A DNA stretch of 32,343 nt from Henriciella sp. Lineage in GTDB: Bacteria > Pseudomonadota > Alphaproteobacteria > Caulobacterales > Hyphomonadaceae. Below the pieces are notes generated by a model. It was not told the DNA's origin, searched no databases, and saw only the letters and a program-made list of their open reading frames with translations. Positions 7,279 through 16,215 of the stretch are shown piece by piece (the first letter of the stretch is position 1; each line of letters starts with the position of its first letter). The stretch is from NCBI GenBank assembly GCA_030066975.1, contig JASJAO010000021.1:1-32343 (forward strand), written 5' to 3'. Position numbers and translations under genes: made by a program.

Positions 7279-8934
7279 ATGATAAGACACGAAGAATTTG
7301 CGGCAGAGAGCGCCAGCCCGGCACGTCTGACTGAATGGTGGCGCGGCGCTTCAATCTACCAGATCTACCCGCGCAGTTTTCAGGACACTGACGGTGATGG
7401 CGTCGGGAATCTTGCAGGCATCACGGAACGGCTCGACTATGTTGCGTCGCTCAATGTGGATGGCATCTGGATCTCTCCGTTTTTTACCTCCCCGATGGCC
7501 GACTTCGGCTATGATGTCGCCGACTACTGCGATGTTGATCCCATTTTTGGCTCTCTGGACGATTTTGACCGTCTGGTTGAACGCGCGCATGCCCTCGGTC
7601 TGAAAGTGATCATCGACCAGGTCTACTGCCACACCTCGGACCTCCACGACTGGTTTCAGGAGAGCCGCAAGGCCCGACAGAATCCGAAATCAGACTGGTA
7701 TGTCTGGGCTGAGCCGAAGCCGGACGGGTCGCCGCCCAATAATTGGCTGTCCGTGTTCGGTGGGCCTGCCTGGACGTGGGACGCTCAGCGCAGCCAGTAT
7801 TATCTGCATCATTTCCTGTCGCAGCAGCCGACCCTCAATCTGCACAATCCAGATGTCGTCACAGCTCTGATTGAGGCCGGGAAATTCTGGATCGACCGCG
7901 GCGTCGACGGGTTCCGCCTTGATGCGCTGAACATGGGGATGTCCGACCCGGCGTTGAGAGATAATCCCGCCCATCCTGACAGTCATGGCATGACCCGGCC
8001 GTTTGACATGCAGAACCATGTCCACAGCCTATCGCATGACAATATGGTCGCGGTCGTTGAACAGATGGCCGAGGCATTCCGAAGCGCTGGCGGGCGGGAC
8101 TTCTTCACCATCGCAGAGATTGGCGGCGCCAACCCGCATCCGACTATGGTGAAATACACCTCCGGTCAGGCGCGCCTGTCTTCAGCCTACAGTTTCGATT
8201 TCATCGGGGCGCTCGAGGCGTCGGCGCCGCATATTCGCGAGGTGGTGGAGAAATGGCCGGATCAAGCGGATCAGGGTTATCCGTCCTTCGCCTTCTCAAA
8301 TCACGATTGCCATCGCGTTGCGACCCGTTGGGCTTTGGACGGCGCCCCCGAAGGCCGTGCGGAACGGCTGTTTGCCCTCATCCAGTCTGCCGTGCGCGGT
8401 GTGGTGTTCGTCTATCAGGGTGAAGAGCTTGGCCTGACACAGGTCGAAGTTCCGCTCGAACAACGCGTCGATCCGGAAGGGATCGCCAATTATCCGCACG
8501 ATCAGGGCCGCGATGGGGCCCGAACGCCGATGCCGTGGGAGCACACTCAACGCCATGCCGGATTTTCGACAGGCAAGCCCTGGCTGCCTGTCGACCCGGC
8601 CCATACAGCGAACGCGGTAAGCCAGCAGGACAATGACCCGTCCAGCGTGCTGGCTTTCTTCAGAACCGGCTTGAACCTGCGCCGGGAGCAGGCCGCCTTA
8701 CGCCATGGCGGGCTCACATTCATCGACGGTCCCGCCTCATTGGTCTGCTTTCAAAGGACCCTCGACAAGGTCGCGACGGCCCTGTGCGCGGTCAATCTCG
8801 GACCGGATCCCGTTCCCCTGTCAGCACTGCCGGATGGAGAGACCTGGCAAGTGCGCTTATCTGTCGGCCTCGAAGGGGACGATTATCCCGAAACCTTGCC
8901 GGGCTTTTCTGGATTGATCGCTATCCGCAGCTGA
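7279..8934 (+). CDS. Cytoplasmic alpha-glucosidase, GH13 (subfamily 23-like)
   Basis: A 551-residue GH13 enzyme that hydrolyses alpha-glucosidic bonds of imported oligosaccharides from the non-reducing end. It starts WWRGASIYQIYPRSFQDTDGDGVGNL. Conserved regions are DQVYCHTS with DLHDWF (113-126), GVDGFRLDALN with nucleophile Asp215, FFTIAEIGG with acid/base Glu280, and FSNHDCHR with Asp343. YPHDQGRDGARTPMPW is the usual signature of this alpha-glucosidase group. There is no signal peptide, so it acts in the cytoplasm after ABC import. The frame is open from a TTG at 7237, but the ATG at 7279 gives a normal N-terminus; its ribosome site is weak. It is divergent from the import operon and convergent with the amylase gene, with only 25 bases between stops. 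Confidence 0.93.
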   Translation: MIRHEEFAAESASPARLTEWWRGASIYQIYPRSFQDTDGDGVGNLAGITERLDYVASLNVDGIWISPFFTSPMADFGYDVADYCDVDPIFGSLDDFDRLVERAHALGLKVIIDQVYCHTSDLHDWFQESRKARQNPKSDWYVWAEPKPDGSPPNNWLSVFGGPAWTWDAQRSQYYLHHFLSQQPTLNLHNPDVVTALIEAGKFWIDRGVDGFRLDALNMGMSDPALRDNPAHPDSHGMTRPFDMQNHVHSLSHDNMVAVVEQMAEAFRSAGGRDFFTIAEIGGANPHPTMVKYTSGQARLSSAYSFDFIGALEASAPHIREVVEKWPDQADQGYPSFAFSNHDCHRVATRWALDGAPEGRAERLFALIQSAVRGVVFVYQGEELGLTQVEVPLEQRVDPEGIANYPHDQGRDGARTPMPWEHTQRHAGFSTGKPWLPVDPAHTANAVSQQDNDPSSVLAFFRTGLNLRREQAALRHGGLTFIDGPASLVCFQRTLDKVATALCAVNLGPDPVPLSALPDGETWQVRLSVGLEGDDYPETLPGFSGLIAIRS

Positions 8935-8959
8935 GTGGCCGAGGCGTCCGCGGGCACCC

Positions 8960-11614
8960 TCAGCCCGGGCTGTCGGAGAGGGTTAGGAGCACATCGTCCA
9001 GAACTCTAGGTCCGTCCGGCGCACCCCCTCCAAACTCCCATTCTGAGGGGGCTTCGCCGAGCTTTACATAAGAGCCCTCACCGGCAATGTCCCAGGTGGT
9101 GATGTAGACGTCTGTACCGGTCCAGCCCTGCACCCCGAAATCGGATCCATCATAGGTGAAAGTGATGGTGTGGGCGTCCTGATCCACCGTCACGCTGGGC
9201 GCGCTGGAAAACCGCTCTCCGGCTTGCGCTGACGTTGCCCCGTCGGCTGAGAACATCGTATTGCCCCAGCCAAATACGACATGTCCGATATCCCAATCCA
9301 TGCCGTCGGGCATCGCGGCATTCAATTGCGGCAGGGCTCGCGCTCCTGTCGCGTCTGGCAGGTCAAAGAAGATGCTGAAAGACACATTGTCGAAGCCGAT
9401 CGGCGGCAGCCAATCGCTGGTCACTTCCGCCATGGTGAGCTCTAGCTGCAGGATGTCGCCGCCAGCCCGTAATTTGGCATTCAGGATATCCTTCTGATTG
9501 TTGGCATTCGGCTGCTGCAAATCGACATAAGACCTGGCTGGTCCGGTATCGTCATCTCGTGGGTCCTCGACTTCAGCGCGCAGGCTCGCTGTATCGACTT
9601 GCGTGCGCAGTGTGAGCCGGTCACTCGTCCGTCCAGACTCTGGGTCGAAAGCGACGAGATAGAAGTCTTCTTTCCCAAGATTGGCGACGGGATAGGTATG
9701 CGCCCACGTGCCATCCGGCGCCACATCAATTGATATCGCACTCTCCATCAATCCGTTCTTGACGATCAGGATATCGCGCGCCTCCGGGGCAAGGCCAGAA
9801 AGTTCCACATCGCGCGTTAATAAATCACCTGTCATCCCCGGACTATTGAGAACCAATGGCGGGAGGGTCGCAGACGGCGCCACCTCAGATGCGCCGCTTT
9901 CCGGTGTACGGACCACCACGAAGGCACGGGGCGGGAGCACAGCGGTAATCGTCTCGTTGCGAACTGTCAGGTCGGCATCAAAATTCAGCGCGTACGCGAT
10001 TGCGGCGTCACCGTCGGGCAGTCCGGGCAGCGCCAACTCGTCCACGAGGACGCGCTGATCTGAAGTGTTGAAGATCACATCCAGCGTTTCGGTGTCATGC
10101 GACCGTCGGAAGGCGAACAGGCCCGCTTCGTATGGGTTTGACGCCAGCACCTCCAAATCCCCGCGCCGCAGGGCGGGGGACAGGGTTCTGAGCTCCGACA
10201 GCGACGCAATGAACTGGTAGAGTTCCGTTTCAGTATCATAATGGTCAGTGTCAGAGAGATACCCACCGGCAAACATGGCCTGGCGGGTTTCAGTGAAGCC
10301 CTGCGCTGAGCCCTGATAGATGGTCGGAATGCCCGGGATGGTAAAAATCAACGCAAATGACTGTTTGAACCCGTCCACCGATCCGGTCGACAGGAACCGG
10401 GCGACATCGTGATTGTCCACCATGGTCGGCGTCACATAGGGATTGGGGAACATCTCCATATGCTGGGCGATGCGATAGGCGAGTTGCGCGGAGGGCTCAC
10501 CTTGTCCGAAGATCGATTTGATCTCCTGCTTCAGCGGAAATGAGATCACGGCGGGCAGGATTTTCTGATCCGGTCGGTCGAGATATTCCGCAAGCGCTTT
10601 CTCTCCCGAATTGTCCATGGGCGCGGAATAATCCAGCACTTCACCAAAGACGAGAAAATCCTCACGCCCCGTATCGCGCGCGCGGGCGACAATGCCGTCC
10701 TCGTCAGTCATGAACCGGGTAAAAAAGTCCGGCTCCACATAGCGGACGGTATCGATCCGAATGGCATCGACACCCACCTTCTCAATCCAGTCGCCATAGG
10801 TGTCTTTGAAAGTGTCAATCACAACCGGGTTTTTCGTGTTGATATCGGCCAATCCGCCAAGCTGATAGGTGAACTGGCGCTCGCCCAGGTTCTGATAGTC
10901 CGTAATCATCGGCGTCCAGTTATAGATCCCGGCTGCATAATGCTCCGGATTGGTGCGATCAATCATGTCGAAGGGGGACTGAGTTGGCGCCGGTTGCGGG
11001 GAGGTTTCGTCCTGATAGAGAACAAAATTCTTCGCCGTGTCCTCAGGGTCGTACGCGCCATCGTACCCGAAAAAGTTACCGGTGTGGTTCACGACAATAT
11101 CCTTGATTAGATACATGTCCCGGCAGTGCAGCGTACTACTAAGCGCCTGATAATCCTGCACCGTTCCAAAGTGCGGATCCAGCTTTGAAAAATCGACCGG
11201 GTAGTAGCCGCTATAGCCGGTAAAATCATTCGCCTGGCTTTTCCATTGATTGAAGACCAGCGGGGTCGGCCAGACCGTCGTCGCACCCAGGCCCTCAATA
11301 TAGTCGATTTGCTGGGTCAGACCCTTGATGTCCCCGCCGCTGAAAAAGTGCTCGCGAGAGGGGGCATGCTCGCCGACGCCGAAATCGTTATTGCCGCGGT
11401 CGCCATCGGCAAAGCGATCGGTGAAGACCAGATAAATGATCTGATCCTGCCAGTCCGGGGAGGGGACATGCAGCAACTGGTTGGCCGCGCACAAGGCATC
11501 TTTGCTCGGTTGAGCTGCTGCCATGTCGATCTCTGCCGTCTGTTGGCACCCGCCCATCAGGGCGAGAAACGAAATTAAAAGCGCGCCGCGTGGGCGCCGT
11601 CTTGTCTCAGTCAT
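8960..11614 (-). CDS. Lipoprotein alpha-amylase, GH13, with C-terminal glucodextranase-like beta domains
   Basis: An 884-residue extracytoplasmic glucan hydrolase. Residues 1-23 are a lipoprotein-type signal (LMGGC, Cys23; Met at the -3 position is unusual). The GH13 barrel spans about 55-480: DIVVNHTG (172-179), VDAIRIDTVRY with nucleophile Asp288, FLVFGEVLD with Glu325, MVDNHDVARF with Asp403. The C-terminal beta domain of GH13 follows, then an Ig-like segment (about 600-700). The last roughly 180 residues resemble the C-terminal domain of glucodextranase-type proteins, thought to bind carbohydrate or the cell surface. The ATG at 11614 overlaps the kinase stop (ATGA), so I reject the longer frame starting at 11731. 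It probably makes oligosaccharides for the ABC system; whether it faces the periplasm or the surface is unclear. Confidence 0.92.
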   Translation of the reverse strand: MTETRRRPRGALLISFLALMGGCQQTAEIDMAAAQPSKDALCAANQLLHVPSPDWQDQIIYLVFTDRFADGDRGNNDFGVGEHAPSREHFFSGGDIKGLTQQIDYIEGLGATTVWPTPLVFNQWKSQANDFTGYSGYYPVDFSKLDPHFGTVQDYQALSSTLHCRDMYLIKDIVVNHTGNFFGYDGAYDPEDTAKNFVLYQDETSPQPAPTQSPFDMIDRTNPEHYAAGIYNWTPMITDYQNLGERQFTYQLGGLADINTKNPVVIDTFKDTYGDWIEKVGVDAIRIDTVRYVEPDFFTRFMTDEDGIVARARDTGREDFLVFGEVLDYSAPMDNSGEKALAEYLDRPDQKILPAVISFPLKQEIKSIFGQGEPSAQLAYRIAQHMEMFPNPYVTPTMVDNHDVARFLSTGSVDGFKQSFALIFTIPGIPTIYQGSAQGFTETRQAMFAGGYLSDTDHYDTETELYQFIASLSELRTLSPALRRGDLEVLASNPYEAGLFAFRRSHDTETLDVIFNTSDQRVLVDELALPGLPDGDAAIAYALNFDADLTVRNETITAVLPPRAFVVVRTPESGASEVAPSATLPPLVLNSPGMTGDLLTRDVELSGLAPEARDILIVKNGLMESAISIDVAPDGTWAHTYPVANLGKEDFYLVAFDPESGRTSDRLTLRTQVDTASLRAEVEDPRDDDTGPARSYVDLQQPNANNQKDILNAKLRAGGDILQLELTMAEVTSDWLPPIGFDNVSFSIFFDLPDATGARALPQLNAAMPDGMDWDIGHVVFGWGNTMFSADGATSAQAGERFSSAPSVTVDQDAHTITFTYDGSDFGVQGWTGTDVYITTWDIAGEGSYVKLGEAPSEWEFGGGAPDGPRVLDDVLLTLSDSPG

Positions 11615-12519
11615 ATCGTGACCTCCAAGGTTTCGATCATAGCGGAGAGGCAGCCCGGCGACAGATCCGGGGAGACCGGCCCCTCTGCCTCGATCGCAGT
11701 GGCGCCAGCCGCTGCGCCATAGGCGAGGCAAACCGGGAAGGGCGCTTCGCGAAGATAGGCATACAAGAAGCCGGCAAAGAAAGAGTCGCCCGCACCATTT
11801 GTATCGAGCACGGTTTTGACGGGAATAGCAGGCATGACGTGCCAGTCGCCGCCCGCGGTAAGTCCCGTCGCTCCGCCTGCACCATGCGTGCAGACCGCGA
11901 AACGCTTTCCCTGCGCGATCAGCTGTTCCATGAACGGGCGAAATTCCGGCAGCGCTTCGCTGGAGAAGAAGACCGCGTCGGCGACGTCAATGAACGGCAT
12001 GTGGTACGCGTCGGTGCCATTGTAATTGTGAAGATCCACCCAGATGGTCGCGCTGCTCCGCCTCAGACTTGGAAGCAGGCTAAGGGCCGAGGGGACGATA
12101 TTCAGGGCCGTGATGTCAGCCTGTCTCGCGGCCGCGCCGATCTCCTCTGTTCTGGTCGGCGATCCGGAAAAGGGGGACGAGTGATAGATTGAAAGCCGCT
12201 CCCCGTCGGGGAACATCAAATTCGTATGTACCTCGGTAGGGTGATCGATCTGCTCGTCGAGAAACACGAGGTCTTTTGCTGCAAGCGCCTCTCGTATTTC
12301 AGCGCCTGCTTGATCAGGCCCCACCGTCGCATGAAACACGACGTCCAAGCCCAGGTGCGTTAGCGCGACCGCTTTTCCATAGCCGGTGCCCCCAACATAT
12401 CTGGCGCTGCGATCCGCGAAGAGGGTTTGTGGTGGGTCTTTGATCGGACCGCTTAGATGCAGCACATTCATGATCCCAGCGCCGCCTACCACAAAGGCAG
12501 AATTGGCTGACCCCGACAT
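11611..12519 (-). CDS. PfkB/ribokinase-family sugar kinase
   Basis: A 302-residue kinase of the ribokinase/PfkB fold that transfers phosphate from ATP to a sugar. Visible are the N-terminal VGGAGIMNVL, the substrate-side GGTGYGKAVALTHLG (the usual GG-x-x-x-N-x-A region, with the Asn replaced by Gly/Lys) and the C-terminal signature DTNGAGDSFFAGFLYAYL, whose GAGD Asp is the catalytic base. It is the first gene of the kinase-amylase operon, divergent from araC. Glucokinases of sugar-import loci are usually ROK or Glk proteins, so a PfkB enzyme here hints at a monosaccharide other than plain glucose, or a modified one. Substrate cannot be assigned from sequence. Confidence 0.88.
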   Translation of the reverse strand: MSGSANSAFVVGGAGIMNVLHLSGPIKDPPQTLFADRSARYVGGTGYGKAVALTHLGLDVVFHATVGPDQAGAEIREALAAKDLVFLDEQIDHPTEVHTNLMFPDGERLSIYHSSPFSGSPTRTEEIGAAARQADITALNIVPSALSLLPSLRRSSATIWVDLHNYNGTDAYHMPFIDVADAVFFSSEALPEFRPFMEQLIAQGKRFAVCTHGAGGATGLTAGGDWHVMPAIPVKTVLDTNGAGDSFFAGFLYAYLREAPFPVCLAYGAAAGATAIEAEGPVSPDLSPGCLSAMIETLEVTI

Positions 12520-12834
12520 CAGACGGTCAGTCCTCGTTTCGGCAGATCAAGCGTCGCTTCAATCATCGCAGAATTTCGCTCCATATTCGGATCGGCTCGC
12601 CGGGGAGTGGACCCGCCCAATTCGATAAATCACCCCACTCAGCTTCGCTCAACGGTAAAAACTATCGCCTTGTTGTCGCGGGTTGAACCCTAGGCGTCGA
12701 TCGTCTGCCAACCCGCGCTGAACTGGAAATCGGCGCCGGATGGGATCGTCAATGCGCACAGATCATCGAATTGATGATGCCGAGCGTCGTGTTTTCGCTT
12801 GAAAACTGGAATTTCTTTCGTAATCTTGCGCTCC
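12520..12834. promoter_or_regulatory. Divergent control region between pfkB-type kinase and araC-type regulator
   Basis: About 315 bases without a convincing gene. It holds motif copy B on the minus strand (12657-12667) and must contain the promoters of both flanking genes. I see no clear sigma-70 pair or strong hairpin. A short minus-strand frame ending at 12690 (…PSGADFQFSAGWQTIDA) looks protein-like but has no credible start or length. Confidence 0.5.
12657..12667 (-). promoter_or_regulatory. Shared regulatory motif copy B, upstream of kinase-amylase operon
   Basis: The minus strand reads CGATAGTTTTT, identical to the copy at 13708-13718 and one base different from the copy at 7208-7218. 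It points towards the kinase gene, 137 bases from its ATG. It also lies 168 bases from the araC-family ATG on the other side, so it could serve autoregulation too. Confidence 0.4.
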
Positions 12835-13695
12835 ATGGGTCACGGGATCATCTGCGAACCGGTCGATGTCAGGCCGGAAACCCTGCTGCTCTCAGAACAT
12901 GTTGAGCAAACAGAAGAGGCTGAAGCGCTTGAGCCGTTCCATCACTTTCATGATGTCTGTGAACTGGTCTGGTTTCGCAGCGGGATCGGCGAGGTCCTGA
13001 CCGAATCCGGTACATTTACGATCTCGGGCGGCACGGCGATATTTCTGCCCGCCATGCACAGCCATGACTTCTCCATTGCGGCCGGGGAGAAAGAGTGGGT
13101 GTTGTTCCATATCGATCCTTCGCTGGTGGCGACGCTCATTCAAGAAGACGCGCTTCCGGCGCTGGAGACCGTGCTTTGCTGCCGCTTTGAAGGCACCGCG
13201 CGCACGCGGATCGATACCTTGCTGGATTGGGCGTCAGATGTCTCGTCAGATCCGATCGCCAATCGGCCGCTCCTGACCCGTCTGATCAAGCTCGTTCTGG
13301 GTGAGATGACCCGCTCAGCCTCTATCGCACCGCGGGACATCACACGCGATGTCGGCAAGTTCGAACGTTTGAGGCCTGCGCTCGACCTTGTCGCGCAACA
13401 GACATCGCACACCGTTTCGCTCGAAGATGCGGCCTCGGCCTGCCACCTGTCGGAAGCCTACTTTTCCCGTCGTTTCAAATCAGTCTTCGGTATGAACTTT
13501 TCAGACTATGTCCGAACCTATCGCCTGCGACTGGCGGCACGACGATTGATTGTGTCCGGCGAGCGGATTTCCGACATTGCCTTCAGTCTGGGCTTCGCCA
13601 CCCCAGCGCATTTTACGGCGTTGTTCCAGAACCGCTTTGGCATGACGCCCCGTGACTACCGGTCTATGGCGCAGGGGCATGAGGCGATACTTTAG
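12835..13695 (+). CDS. AraC-family transcriptional regulator with N-terminal cupin domain
   Basis: A 286-residue one-component regulator. The N-terminal half (about 1-150) is a cupin-like sensing domain: EPFHHFHDVCELVWFRSG, a glycine turn and LPAMHSHDF. The C-terminal hundred residues hold two helix-turn-helix motifs of the AraC/XylS type: VSLEDAASACHLSEAYFSRRFKSVFGMNFSDYVRTYRLRLAARRL and ISDIAFSLGFATPAHFTALFQNRFGMTPRDYR. The frame is open from a TTG at 12799. I prefer the ATG at 12835, although neither start has a good ribosome site. It is divergent from the kinase-amylase operon and just upstream of the P450 operon, so it is the obvious candidate for sugar-responsive control of both and of the 11-base motif (inference). 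Confidence 0.92.
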   Translation: MGHGIICEPVDVRPETLLLSEHVEQTEEAEALEPFHHFHDVCELVWFRSGIGEVLTESGTFTISGGTAIFLPAMHSHDFSIAAGEKEWVLFHIDPSLVATLIQEDALPALETVLCCRFEGTARTRIDTLLDWASDVSSDPIANRPLLTRLIKLVLGEMTRSASIAPRDITRDVGKFERLRPALDLVAQQTSHTVSLEDAASACHLSEAYFSRRFKSVFGMNFSDYVRTYRLRLAARRLIVSGERISDIAFSLGFATPAHFTALFQNRFGMTPRDYRSMAQGHEAIL

Positions 13696-13707
13696 GTATC
13701 AAATTTT

Positions 13708-13718
13708 CGATAGTTTTT
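13708..13718 (+). promoter_or_regulatory. Shared regulatory motif copy C, upstream of P450 operon
   Basis: CGATAGTTTTT lies 12 bases after the stop of the AraC-family gene and points towards the P450, 215 bases away. A related sequence, CGATACTTT, lies 23 bases upstream at 13685-13693, overlapping the regulator's last codons. A direct repeat with about two helical turns of spacing is the usual AraC-family site layout, but the second half is not present at the other two copies. The remaining 13719-13933 shows no gene. Confidence 0.38.
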
Positions 13719-13933
13719 GACCTAACCCATACAGAATGGAACCAGTTAGAGCATTGATTGGAAAGTATCAGGTCTCAACATCCACACGCGAACGGTCCAT
13801 CGCAGCAGTGAGTCCTTGATGAAGGAAACGCTGACTGTATCGGTCCGGATGAGGCGTGAAACTGCTATGGAGGCGGTCTGCGTTGACTTCACACAAGCGG
13901 AAACCGAAACAGTGCGCCAATGAATTGGATGCC

Positions 13934-15082
13934 ATGACAGACAGCCCATTTAAAGACGCCTTCAAGACAGCGCGTGCGGAGACAGGCGTGCTCACGCTTG
14001 ATGTGGACGGTGAGCCTATTCCCCTTATCCTGCGCTATCGCGACGTCCGCCTGGCCGCAAAGAACTGGCAGACCTACAGCTCAGATGCACCGTTCCGTGT
14101 GCCGGTCCCGTCCGAAGAAGATGTCCGCTCGGTCCGTCAATTGCCGATCGAGACCGATCCCCCCCGCCACACACAAGTGCGCGCCCTGCTGGAACCTGTG
14201 TTCCGGCAACCGCAACAGCCAGACTATATTCAGCGCATCGAAGCGCTGGTGAACGAACTGGTCGATCAGGCGGCGGCAGGTGAGCCGATTGAAGTCGTCC
14301 GCGATTTCGCTCTACCGCTGCAGTCGCGGGCGCTGACCTACCTGCTAAACATGCCAGAGGCCGAGGCGGATATCTGGGCCCAGTGGGGCACACATGTCTT
14401 TCGCGATGCCGGTGATGGCGGCACGGGAACCACAGTCGATCGCTACATTCGCACGCAACTCACGCGCGCTGCCAGAGACGAGAACGGCGAGGATTTCTTT
14501 TGCGCCCTGCGGCGGATGCAACTCGATCGACGCCCCCTGAACGAAGACGAGATGATGGGGATCGCGAACCTGACTTTCGCTGGCGGTCGGGACACGATTA
14601 TCAACGCCGTGTCTGTCATGGTCGCCTATTTCGCAGAGCATCCCGAACACTTCATCGACATCGCCGATGATCAAAGACAGATCAATCTCGCCACCGAAGA
14701 ATTTGTTCGGCTGATCTCGCCGCTCACCTTTATCGGTCGGGTCTGTCCACACGAAACCGATTTGGGCAGCACCACGGTCGCGGCCGATGGCCGGGTCGGA
14801 CTGTGCTGGGCGTCGGCCAATTATGATGAGACGGTGTTTGAAGCCCCGGAAGATGTACGCCTCGACCGCTCACCTAATCCGCATGTCGGCTTTGGCAGTG
14901 GTCATCACACCTGTCTCGGGGCCCATCAGGCACGGGTGATTATGCGCAGCCTGATCAAGGCCCTCGCCAGCCGGACGGGAGGGATTGAGATTATCGATGC
15001 GACGGCCAAGACCGAGGACAATGGCGAGTATGCCCGATGGCTTGCCTATGACTCCCTAATCGTGAAAGTCTTGCCGCAATGA
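13934..15082 (+). CDS. Bacterial class I cytochrome P450 monooxygenase
   Basis: A soluble 382-residue heme monooxygenase using O2 and electrons from a ferredoxin system. Landmarks are ETDPPRHTQVRALLEPVF (C-helix region), I-helix FAGGRDT (215-221), ExxR as EFVR (256-259), ANYDETVF, and the heme loop FGSGHHTCLG (320-329) with axial ligand Cys327. I start at the ATG at 13934, not the upstream GTG at 13856, because homologous-looking sequence begins there; the ribosome site is weak. It is the first of three overlapping genes with a zinc alcohol dehydrogenase and a serine esterase. No ferredoxin or reductase is encoded in the window, so partners must be elsewhere. The substrate is unknown. The sugar-locus context suggests oxidative demethylation of an O-methylated sugar; terpene or lipid hydroxylation is the main alternative. 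Confidence 0.93.
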   Translation: MTDSPFKDAFKTARAETGVLTLDVDGEPIPLILRYRDVRLAAKNWQTYSSDAPFRVPVPSEEDVRSVRQLPIETDPPRHTQVRALLEPVFRQPQQPDYIQRIEALVNELVDQAAAGEPIEVVRDFALPLQSRALTYLLNMPEAEADIWAQWGTHVFRDAGDGGTGTTVDRYIRTQLTRAARDENGEDFFCALRRMQLDRRPLNEDEMMGIANLTFAGGRDTIINAVSVMVAYFAEHPEHFIDIADDQRQINLATEEFVRLISPLTFIGRVCPHETDLGSTTVAADGRVGLCWASANYDETVFEAPEDVRLDRSPNPHVGFGSGHHTCLGAHQARVIMRSLIKALASRTGGIEIIDATAKTEDNGEYARWLAYDSLIVKVLPQ

Positions 15083-16215
15083 GTAACGTGGACCCCATCA
15101 CCCGCACCCAGGCTGTGATTGCTCATGGTGACGGCTCTTATGCGATTGAGCAGATCGATTTGCTGCCGCCGCAAGACGATGAAATCCTGGTCGAGATCAA
15201 GGCGGCTGGGATTTGTCATACAGATTGGGATTCGATCCAGAACTGGGATGGCCCGTTTGTCGTCGGCCATGAAGGGGCCGGTGTGGTTCGCGCGGTCGGG
15301 CCAGGTGTTCAACGCTTCAATATCGGCGATCATGTCGTCCTGAACTGGGCGATTGCCTGCGGCCACTGCGCCATGTGCGATGATGGCCTGTTTCCACTTT
15401 GCGAAACAAGCTCACCCGCAAACGGCGACGGCAAGTCCGGCTTGCCAAGACCCGAAGCGACCACACGGTCCGGAGCCCCGATCAACAGTTCCTTCAACCT
15501 TGGGACCATGGCCAATTTCTCAATGGTCAAGGAAGCCGCGTGTCAGCATTTGCAGGACGGTGTTCCCTTTGAAGTTGGCGCAATCATGGGCTGCGGGGTG
15601 ATGACCGGCTTTGGCTCGGTCGTAAACGCCGCGAAAGTCAGCGCCGGTGCCAGCGTCGCCGTGATCGGCTGCGGAGGCATTGGGCTCAATGTCATCCAGG
15701 CCGCCGCGATTTCCGGTGCGGATCCAATTTTTGGTATCGATATCAGTCCAGAGCGGCTGGAGCAGGCCCGGAAATTCGGCGCGACGCAGACCATTCTGAG
15801 TGATCGCGACGACCCGACCCTGGCTTCTGTAAAGGATGCGGTTTTTGCAGCGACCGGGCGCGGAGCGGATTTCGCTTTCGAATGCACGGCCATCCCCGAA
15901 TTGGGGGCCGCGCCGCTCGCCCTTATTCGCCATGGTGGCACAGCGGTTCAGGTCAGCGGCATCGAACAGGTTATTCCCTTTGATTGCAGTCTGTTCGAAT
16001 GGGACAAGACCTATATCAATCCGCTGTATGGCCAGTGCAATCCTGAGCGCGACTTTGCCCGGTTACAGGATCTCTACCTCTCGGGTGATCTCAAGCTGGA
16101 TGACATGATCACAAAGACCTACGCGCTCGATCAGCTTGAAACCGCCTTTGCGGACATGTTGGCCGGTCGCCTGGCCAAGGGGGTCATCCGGCTGGACCAG
16201 CGTGATCCGGCATGA
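15079..16215 (+). CDS. Zinc-dependent alcohol dehydrogenase (class III-like MDR)
   Basis: A 378-residue medium-chain dehydrogenase oxidising an alcohol (or a hydroxymethyl adduct) with NAD. Catalytic zinc ligands are C46 (GICHTD), H64-E65 (GHEGAG) and a later Cys in MGCGVMTGFG. The structural zinc site is complete, C94-x2-C97-x2-C100-x7-C108. The Rossmann motif is GCGGIGLNVIQ, followed by Asp (GIDIS), favouring NAD. The ATG overlaps the P450 stop (ATGA) and its own stop overlaps the esterase start, so the three proteins are translationally linked. It probably processes the P450 product or the formaldehyde it releases (inference). Class III enzymes use S-hydroxymethylglutathione, but sequence alone does not establish that substrate. 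Confidence 0.92.
   Translation: MSNVDPITRTQAVIAHGDGSYAIEQIDLLPPQDDEILVEIKAAGICHTDWDSIQNWDGPFVVGHEGAGVVRAVGPGVQRFNIGDHVVLNWAIACGHCAMCDDGLFPLCETSSPANGDGKSGLPRPEATTRSGAPINSSFNLGTMANFSMVKEAACQHLQDGVPFEVGAIMGCGVMTGFGSVVNAAKVSAGASVAVIGCGGIGLNVIQAAAISGADPIFGIDISPERLEQARKFGATQTILSDRDDPTLASVKDAVFAATGRGADFAFECTAIPELGAAPLALIRHGGTAVQVSGIEQVIPFDCSLFEWDKTYINPLYGQCNPERDFARLQDLYLSGDLKLDDMITKTYALDQLETAFADMLAGRLAKGVIRLDQRDPA

Noticed and set aside
8956-8983. ACCCTC/GAGGGT stem around a GCCCGGGC core at the convergent ends of the glucosidase and amylase genes
   Set aside because: It could be a bidirectional terminator, but it lies mostly inside the last amylase codons and has no T-run on either side.
12690-12839. 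Short minus-strand frame ending PSGADFQFSAGWQTIDA
   Set aside because: It looks protein-like, but it is under 55 codons, would start inside the AraC-family gene and matches no family I recognise. It may be a decayed remnant at most.
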